DNA of 6,636 bases from Deltaproteobacteria bacterium (GTDB lineage Bacteria > Myxococcota > B64-G9), in contig QMME01000224.1 in assembly GCA_003647095.1 (NCBI GenBank), forward strand, positions 1-6,636, written 5' to 3'. Below, in pieces: positions 1-4,143 of the stretch. Position 1 is the first letter of the stretch. The number at the start of each line of letters is the position of its first letter. The translations under genes and the position numbers were made by a program. The notes beneath the pieces were generated by a model. It saw only the letters and a program-made list of their open reading frames with translations. It ran no database searches and was not told the DNA's origin.

Positions 1-856
1 ACTCCAGCGAGCTGCCGTCGTGGGGCCCGTAGTGGCCGCCCAGGGAGAGGTTGACCACCATGGGGCGGCCCAACTCGTCGGCCTGGTCGAACAGCCAGGC
101 CACGGAGTCGACCAGCAGGGTGAAATCGATCGAGGCCACCGCCACGATGCCGGCACCCGGGGCCATGCCCCGGTAGCTGGTGCCTGAGCTGGCCATGGTG
201 GCGGTGACGTGGGTACCGTGGCCGACGATGTCGATGGAGTCGCAGCTTTTCCTGAGGATGCTGCGGCGATCGCACAGCGCCCCCTGGCTCTGGCCCGGGG
301 GCGGCTGTCCCGAGGCCACGAACTGGTCCCAGATGCGCAGCACCCGGCTGCTCTCCGCGGAAAGATCGGGATGGTCGTAATCGACGCCAGTGTCCACCAG
401 GGCCACCAGCACCCCGCTGCCGTCGAGGGGGGGCAGGGGCTCCGTGCCCTGTTCCACCAGGTCGGCCCGCACCTCGGCACGACTGATGTCGAGCAACAAC
501 CGGCGCGGTGGTCGTCCCTCGATGCGGACGACACCGGGCAGGGCGGCCAACTCGCCCAGTTGCTCGAGCGGCAGACGCACCGGCACGATGTCTCCCACGG
601 CCCGGCCGGCCCATCCCGCCAGGGACGCCACCGCCCGGCGCAGGCTGCCCCCGTCAGTGCTCTTCACCAGCACGCCTACCAGGGTCTGCCGGGGCCGGCG
701 CAACAGTCGCGATGACAGGACCGGGGGCAGCTGCCGGTAGGCCCGGGCCAGGCGCGGGGAGCGTTCGAGCAGTTTCAGGTAAGGGCTCACCGCCGGCCGG
801 GCCGGTGTGGCCAGGGCCGGCAACAGGCCCAGCATGACCAGCAACAGGTTTCTCAT
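1..856 (-). CDS. Exported subtilisin-family (S8) serine protease, N-terminal part, cut by window edge
   Basis: This is a secreted or periplasmic serine endopeptidase precursor of the subtilase family. Its first 285 codons lie in the window. Residues 1-21 form a signal peptide (MRNLLLVMLGLLPALATPA and onward). Residues about 56-135 resemble a propeptide and include PLEQLGELAALPGVVRIEG. The catalytic domain begins near 147. VDTGVDYDHPDL carries the catalytic Asp (D155) and GHGTHV the catalytic His (H213). YRGMAPGAGIVAV (about 228-240) and NLSLGG (269-274) are standard subtilase core strands. The GPHDG after NLSLGG recalls Csp-like S8 proteases. The oxyanion Asn and catalytic Ser lie beyond the edge, so activity cannot be confirmed. 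Two cysteines (C195, C205) lie in the Asp-His insert and could form a disulfide. The ATG at 856 is chosen because GGAGG sits 6 bases upstream and the signal peptide starts there. The frame is open to the edge with no stop. The family call is firm; the substrate is unknown. Confidence 0.93.
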   Translation of the reverse strand, partial: MRNLLLVMLGLLPALATPARPAVSPYLKLLERSPRLARAYRQLPPVLSSRLLRRPRQTLVGVLVKSTDGGSLRRAVASLAGWAGRAVGDIVPVRLPLEQLGELAALPGVVRIEGRPPRRLLLDISRAEVRADLVEQGTEPLPPLDGSGVLVALVDTGVDYDHPDLSAESSRVLRIWDQFVASGQPPPGQSQGALCDRRSILRKSCDSIDIVGHGTHVTATMASSGTSYRGMAPGAGIVAVASIDFTLLVDSVAWLFDQADELGRPMVVNLSLGGHYGPHDGSSLE

Positions 857-862
857 CGACTA

Positions 863-867
863 CCTCC
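863..867 (-). promoter_or_regulatory. Ribosome binding site of the S8 protease
   Basis: On the minus strand this reads GGAGG, six bases before the ATG at 856. It fixes the start codon. A short CCGG...CCGG pairing just upstream could overlap its first bases, but that pairing is only four base pairs long. Confidence 0.8.
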
Positions 868-904
868 GGGGGTTTTCCGGTCTGCCGGCGAGGATAGCGC
901 GAAC

Positions 905-936
905 AGGAAAAAAGGGCGAGTGCGCGCTCGCCCTTT
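905..936 (-). terminator. Intrinsic terminator hairpin, inside the likely protease leader
   Basis: On the minus strand, AAAGGGCGAG (936-927) and CTCGCCCTTT (920-911) form a perfect 10-bp stem around a 6-base loop. The core is GGGCGAG/CTCGCCC. A run of six T's begins within the right arm and is followed by CC. This is a textbook rho-independent terminator for minus-strand transcription. It could end the transcript of the beta-rich gene that stops at 1063. However, the best protease promoter lies upstream of it (995-1023), so it may act as an attenuator in that leader. The same hairpin read on the plus strand has no T-run after it. Confidence 0.75.
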
Positions 937-953
937 CGGCTGGGAGCGGCCGC

Positions 954-976
954 CGCGAGAAGGAGGGAGACTCGCG
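954..976 (-). other. Leader hairpin upstream of the terminator (possible attenuator partner)
   Basis: CGCGAG and CTCGCG form a 6-bp stem with an 11-base pyrimidine-rich loop when read on the minus strand. Its 3' arm contains CTCGC, which can also pair with GCGAG in the 5' arm of the terminator stem. The two structures could therefore compete. The pairing is short and GC-rich DNA gives such matches by chance, so this is weak evidence. Confidence 0.3.
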
Positions 977-991
977 AACGTCCGACCTGTA

Positions 992-1014
992 CCTACAATA
1001 TCCCACAATGTAGG
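992..1014. promoter_or_regulatory. Dyad over the protease promoter (operator candidate)
   Basis: CCTACA (992-997) and TGTAGG (1009-1014) are inverted copies centred at 1003, about one helical turn and a half apart. They cover the -10 box and most of the spacer of the promoter at 995-1023. This is where a dimeric repressor would bind. No regulator family is recognised from the half-site. The arms are only 6 bp, so chance is possible. Confidence 0.4.
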
Positions 1015-1023
1015 ACTAGTCAA
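995..1023 (-). promoter_or_regulatory. Sigma70-type promoter reading toward the protease
   Basis: On the minus strand a -35 box TTGACT (1023-1018) is separated by exactly 17 bases from a -10 box TATTGT (1000-995). The match is five of six at -35 and four of six at -10. Transcription would start near 988 and give a leader of about 130 bases before the protease ATG. That leader contains the hairpins at 954-976 and 905-936. The region is locally AT-rich compared with its surroundings, which supports a promoter. Confidence 0.6.
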
Positions 1024-1062
1024 GAAAACGACGCCTGATCGACTTAACTAACTGATTTTACG

Positions 1063-1716
1063 CTATTCACTTGCGGGGAGGAAATGGAAGGTGGTCACCG
1101 CCAGTATCTGGGTGAACAGCGCCGGAGGAGAAGAGGAGAGGGAAAACTCGATGTCTCCCCAGTCGACGATCCAGGTCTCGAAAAACGGGATTACGATGCG
1201 CAGGTCGACGCCCACCGACAGCCAGTCCTCGATGAAAAAACGCCCGGACCACACGCACTCCAGCAGGCCTCCCTCGAGGCCACGGTTGATGTTGTCGTCC
1301 TGGTGGCCGCCGCCCAGCATGGTGTAACCTCCGCCCAGGAACACGGTGGCGTCCCAGCGACGCTCGGGCCACCACAACTGCAGGGGGTGAAAGTGGGCCA
1401 CGACCGCGACGTGGCCGGAACCTCCGATGTCGGCCCCCCCGAGGTTCCAGCCATGGCCGGTAAAACCCGCCTCGATCGTGGCCCAGCCCAGGATGTTGTA
1501 GGCGAAGGAAAGGCGTACCGCCAGGCCCGAGGACAGGGTGCCGGTGAGCAGGTTGCCGTCCGAACGGCCAACCTGGCGCAGGCTGTCGTTCAGGGAATCC
1601 TCGGGCAGGTGCCATACTCCCCCGCCCAGGCCCAGCGACAGGGAAAATCCTTCCCCGGCGCGGGTCACGGGCGCCAGCAGCAGCAATACCAGTAGCGACG
1701 TGCAGGCCTTTTTCAT
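1063..1716 (-). CDS. Exported beta-strand-rich protein, probable small outer-membrane beta-barrel
   Basis: I do not recognise a named family. The 217-aa product starts with a clear signal peptide (MKKACTSLLVLLLLAPVTRA, likely cut after A20). There is no lipobox cysteine, so it is not a lipoprotein. The mature part is made of alternating polar/apolar stretches rich in Gly, aromatic and hydrophobic residues, such as GFSLSLGLGGGVWHL, LAVRLSFAYNILGWATIEAGF, VAVVAHFHPLQLWW, ATVFLGGGYTML, WLSVGVDLRIVIPFF and TQILAVTTFHFL. This pattern fits about eight transmembrane beta strands. The last residues are FHFLPASE, so the barrel does not end on the usual C-terminal aromatic residue, although FHF lies five residues from the end. 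Ser/Gly-rich turns and WWPERRW (115-121) could be loops. The ATG at 1716 is fixed by the signal peptide but has no Shine-Dalgarno. The U-run of a strong terminator ends 8 bases before it. It follows the TPR gene on the same strand. An exported globular beta protein is the alternative. Confidence 0.7.
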   Translation of the reverse strand: MKKACTSLLVLLLLAPVTRAGEGFSLSLGLGGGVWHLPEDSLNDSLRQVGRSDGNLLTGTLSSGLAVRLSFAYNILGWATIEAGFTGHGWNLGGADIGGSGHVAVVAHFHPLQLWWPERRWDATVFLGGGYTMLGGGHQDDNINRGLEGGLLECVWSGRFFIEDWLSVGVDLRIVIPFFETWIVDWGDIEFSLSSSPPALFTQILAVTTFHFLPASE

Positions 1717-1724
1717 GAGCAGCT

Positions 1725-1763
1725 AAAAAAAAACGGGAAGGACCGCCGTTGCCGTCCTTCCCG
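1725..1763 (-). terminator. Strong intrinsic terminator of the TPR gene, abutting the next start codon
   Basis: On the minus strand CGGGAAGGAC (1763-1754) pairs perfectly with GTCCTTCCCG (1743-1734). This gives a 10-bp stem with a 10-base loop, followed at once by nine T's (1733-1725). It begins 28 bases after the TPR stop codon. The T-run ends only 8 bases before the ATG at 1716, leaving no room for a separate promoter and ribosome binding site for the next gene. Confidence 0.92.
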
Positions 1764-1791
1764 GGTTACACCGGATACCCGCCCCCGTTCC

Positions 1792-3960
1792 TCAACGCCG
1801 GCGGCGTCCGCGCCGGCGGCGGCGCTTTTTCTTGGCTTCCCGCTTGGCTTGTTCCTGGGCCTCTTTTTCCACTTCCTCGAGCGTCTTGCCCTCGCGCAGG
1901 CCCTTGGCTTTCATCAGGTAGATTTTTTCCTGTTTCTCTCCCTCGGTGCCACCCAGGTACTTGAACACCCGGGCCACGTCCTCGAACACCGCGGCGATCT
2001 TGCTGCCCGGCTCGCCGGCCTTCTGCATCATCATGGCCGCCTTGCCCAGGGAATCCAGGGCGTTGTCCGGGTCCTCGCTGTCGAGGTAAATGCGACCCAT
2101 CTCCCGGTAGACCTCGCCCCGCTCGCCGCCGGGTAGCATGAGGGTCTCTTCGAACCACTGCCGGGCCTGGTTGTACAGGGCCAGTTTCTGCCCCTTGTTT
2201 TTCTTGTCGGAGCCGAGCTTCTCTCCCTGGGCCTTGTAGCACAGGGCCACGTGGAAGCGGGCATCGGGGCTGAGTTCGTCGACCTTGACCGCCTGTTGGA
2301 ATTCGTTCATGGCCGACTGCAGGTCGTCCAGGCGCATGTACAGCTGACCCAGCTTCACGTGGTAGGCCACGGTGGGTTTCATGTGCTGCTCGAACTGGCG
2401 TAGCTTCTCGATGGCGCCGCTGGTGTCACCCAGCGCGAACATGCTCTCGGCGCGATCGAAGTAGATCTTGGGCTGGTAGGGATCCAGTTCGATGGCTCGG
2501 GAAAACTCGGCGTTGGCCGTGGCGGCGTCCTTGTTCAGCGCCGCCAGGCGGCCGGCCAGGCCGTGGGCCTCGGCGCTGCTGTCGAAGGCCTCCAGGGACT
2601 TGCGGGCCCACTCGTTGGCGGCGGGGACATCCTTGTTGACCAGGGCCAGTTCGCCTCGCACCAGGTAGCGCAAGCCGTTCAGGGGAGGGGAGAACTCGCT
2701 GTCGGGATGGCGCTGGGAATCCAGGTACTCCTCGATGATCTTGCGGGCCCGGGGCAGTTGCTTGCCCGACTGGATGATGGCGTAGGCCAGGCGCAGGTTG
2801 CCCAGCACGTGAGCGGGATTGGAGCGCAGGGCGTCCTTGAAGTAGCGCAGGGCCCGTCCCAGGTTGCCCTCGCGCAGGTAGGTGTCGGCGAAGTACACCT
2901 GGTAATGCGGGGTGTCGCTGGAGAAGCGCGCCGCCCGGGAGTAGTCCTCGCGGGCCTCCTTCAACATGCCCTGGCGCAGCCGGGCCAGGGCCCGGGTGCC
3001 GAAGACGCTGGCATCCAGGAAGATGTCCTTTGTGTTGATGGCCTGCTCGATGACCCCGGTGAGGAACTTCTCGGCCGCCTCGGCCTTGCCGTCGAAGATC
3101 TGCAACAGCGCCTGGGTGGAGAAACGCTCCGGGTTGGGCAACTGCTCCTCTTCCATCCAGGCCGCCAGCCGGGCCACGTTCTGGCGGCGATCTTCCCGGG
3201 CGTGATCGGTCCACAGGTACGACTGCACCGTGGCCAGCTTGACCACCGTACGCACCTCTTCTCCGTCCAGCGCATAGGCCGCCTGGAGCTGTTTCTCGGC
3301 TTCCAGGAGCCGGTCGTAGTTATCGGTGGGAATGGCCGCGGCCGCCTTCTCCTGGTATTGCCGGATCTGCATGCGGATGTCGACGTGGTGGCGGTACCAG
3401 ACGATTACCAGGGCCATGACCGCCGCCACTGCCAGCACCTGTCCCACGGTGGGCCAGATCGACCTGGCCGGTTCCTGTACCAGCGGGGTGGTCCGTACCG
3501 GCCAGGCATCCCGGGGCCGACCGTTTTCACCGGGGAGATTGGGTACCTTCTCGCCCAGGGCCTGCAGCAGTTGACGGGTATGCGGGTCGGCCGGCTCGAT
3601 CTCCAGGGCCCGGGCCAACTCGGCCATGGCCTTCTGTTCCTGGCCGCGCTCCAGGAAAATCTCTCCCAGGGCGCGATGGGCCACGGCGGCGTCGGGCGAA
3701 TGCTTGAGGACCTTGCGTAGGGTGCTCTCGGCATTGGCGTCGTCGAAGGCCTGGTAATAGGCCATGCCCAGCGCCAGCAGCCCCTTGGGGGCGTTGGGGT
3801 TGTGCTTCAGCCCCTGCCGGCATACCTGGATGGCCTGCAGCGGCAGGTTGCGTTCCAGGTAGGCCTTGGCCAGGGGCACGAAGTTGCCCGGATCGGCCTT
3901 GAAGTCGGCTTCCAGCCTGTCGATGTCCACCCCCGACTCCTTCTGGTCAGCCACTGCCAT
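1792..3960 (-). CDS. Membrane-anchored tetratricopeptide repeat (TPR) protein with polybasic C-terminus
   Basis: This 722-aa scaffold-type protein should bind partner proteins through TPR surfaces; no enzyme motif is seen. An N-terminal block of about three TPRs spans residues 26-125, with units ending HNPNA, HSPDA and IEPAD. A Pro/Arg-rich linker follows, then one transmembrane helix at about 171-188 (TVGQVLAVAAVMALVIVW). A second, longer helical-repeat block spans about 215-650. Clear TPR units there lie near 352-384, 385-419, 463-496, 497-530, 531-564 and 615-650, and a Lys-rich insert sits at 580-592. The tail (680-722) is a charged helix ending in KKKRRRRRGRRRR. Which side of the membrane each block occupies is unclear. 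There is no signal peptide, yet the positive charge after the helix (YRHH, then R196 and R200) would favour a cytoplasmic C-terminal part. The ATG at 3960 has GGAGG five bases upstream. It is divergent from the cyclase. TPR identity is firm; the partner is unknown. Confidence 0.92.
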   Translation of the reverse strand: MAVADQKESGVDIDRLEADFKADPGNFVPLAKAYLERNLPLQAIQVCRQGLKHNPNAPKGLLALGMAYYQAFDDANAESTLRKVLKHSPDAAVAHRALGEIFLERGQEQKAMAELARALEIEPADPHTRQLLQALGEKVPNLPGENGRPRDAWPVRTTPLVQEPARSIWPTVGQVLAVAAVMALVIVWYRHHVDIRMQIRQYQEKAAAAIPTDNYDRLLEAEKQLQAAYALDGEEVRTVVKLATVQSYLWTDHAREDRRQNVARLAAWMEEEQLPNPERFSTQALLQIFDGKAEAAEKFLTGVIEQAINTKDIFLDASVFGTRALARLRQGMLKEAREDYSRAARFSSDTPHYQVYFADTYLREGNLGRALRYFKDALRSNPAHVLGNLRLAYAIIQSGKQLPRARKIIEEYLDSQRHPDSEFSPPLNGLRYLVRGELALVNKDVPAANEWARKSLEAFDSSAEAHGLAGRLAALNKDAATANAEFSRAIELDPYQPKIYFDRAESMFALGDTSGAIEKLRQFEQHMKPTVAYHVKLGQLYMRLDDLQSAMNEFQQAVKVDELSPDARFHVALCYKAQGEKLGSDKKNKGQKLALYNQARQWFEETLMLPGGERGEVYREMGRIYLDSEDPDNALDSLGKAAMMMQKAGEPGSKIAAVFEDVARVFKYLGGTEGEKQEKIYLMKAKGLREGKTLEEVEKEAQEQAKREAKKKRRRRRGRRRR

Positions 3961-3965
3961 GACAA

Positions 3966-3971
3966 CCTCCC
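3966..3971 (-). promoter_or_regulatory. Ribosome binding site of the TPR gene
   Basis: GGGAGG on the minus strand lies five bases before the ATG at 3960 and settles that start over other in-frame candidates. Confidence 0.8.
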
Positions 3972-4025
3972 TGCCGGGACATACAAAAGGGCCTGTTTGC
4001 GCAAGAATATCTCAATCGTAAACCG

Positions 4026-4055
4026 TGCATAGCAGAGCCGCCCGCAGCTTGTCAA
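4026..4055 (-). promoter_or_regulatory. Candidate sigma70-type promoter for the TPR gene
   Basis: On the minus strand a perfect -35 box TTGACA (4055-4050) is followed, after 18 bases, by TATGCA (4031-4026). The latter keeps the first three -10 positions only. It would give a leader of about 60 bases ahead of the TPR gene. The -35 match is strong and the -10 weak. An alternative -10 is TACGAT a few bases downstream, but it lacks a good -35. Confidence 0.4.
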
Positions 4056-4061
4056 GCGATC

Positions 4062-4078
4062 CCGGGCAAGGTGCCCGG
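4062..4078. repeat. GC-rich inverted repeat in the divergent intergenic region
   Basis: CCGGGCA (4062-4068) and TGCCCGG (4072-4078) are perfect inverted copies around a three-base centre (AGG). No T-run follows on either strand, so it is not an intrinsic terminator. It lies between the two candidate divergent promoters and could be a regulator-binding site. In GC-rich DNA a 7-bp palindrome may also be chance. Confidence 0.35.
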
Positions 4079-4107
4079 ACGGCAGCGCCTGTGGCCCGGT
4101 GCTTCAT

Positions 4108-4136
4108 TTGACTGCAGCAACCCCCTCCCGTAAGCT
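4108..4136 (+). promoter_or_regulatory. Candidate promoter for the cyclase, positioned for a leaderless mRNA
   Basis: TTGACT (4108-4113) and TAAGCT (4131-4136) are separated by exactly 17 bases. The -35 matches five of six positions. The -10 matches only three, but these are the most conserved ones (first T, second A, last T). Transcription would start at about 4142-4144, which is the ATG at 4144 itself. The absence of any Shine-Dalgarno before that ATG agrees with a leaderless message. The TTGACT hexamer is the same as in the protease promoter. Confidence 0.4.
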
Positions 4137-4143
4137 CGCCGGG

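Noticed and set aside
209..837. Several plus-strand frames over the protease region
   Set aside because: All overlap the minus-strand subtilase, whose Asp and His motifs are unmistakable. The plus-strand products are Pro/Arg/Ala-rich antisense artefacts.
807..1013. 68-codon plus-strand frame in the intergenic region
   Set aside because: It runs through the terminator hairpin and the promoter on the other strand, has no Shine-Dalgarno and no recognisable product.
1014..1021. Perfect palindrome GACTAGTC
   Set aside because: It is only 8 bp and overlaps the -35 box. A palindrome of this size is expected by chance in a window this long.
1084..1695. 203-codon plus-strand frame opposite the beta-rich gene
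   Set aside because: It lies almost entirely within the minus-strand gene that has a real signal peptide. Its own product is Gln/Gly/Arg-rich without recognisable features.
2563..3720. 385-codon open frame on the plus strand inside the TPR gene
   Set aside because: It is antisense to a clear TPR protein, is Gly/Gln/Leu-biased with no motif, and has no ribosome binding site or terminator context.
3997..4004. Palindrome TTGCGCAA upstream of the TPR gene
   Set aside because: It is too short to call an operator and has no second copy in the intergenic region.
4099..4143. GTG at 4099 as the cyclase start
   Set aside because: No Shine-Dalgarno precedes it. The 15 extra residues precede the basic start that normally leads into the first membrane helix, and the candidate promoter at 4108-4136 would lie inside the coding region.
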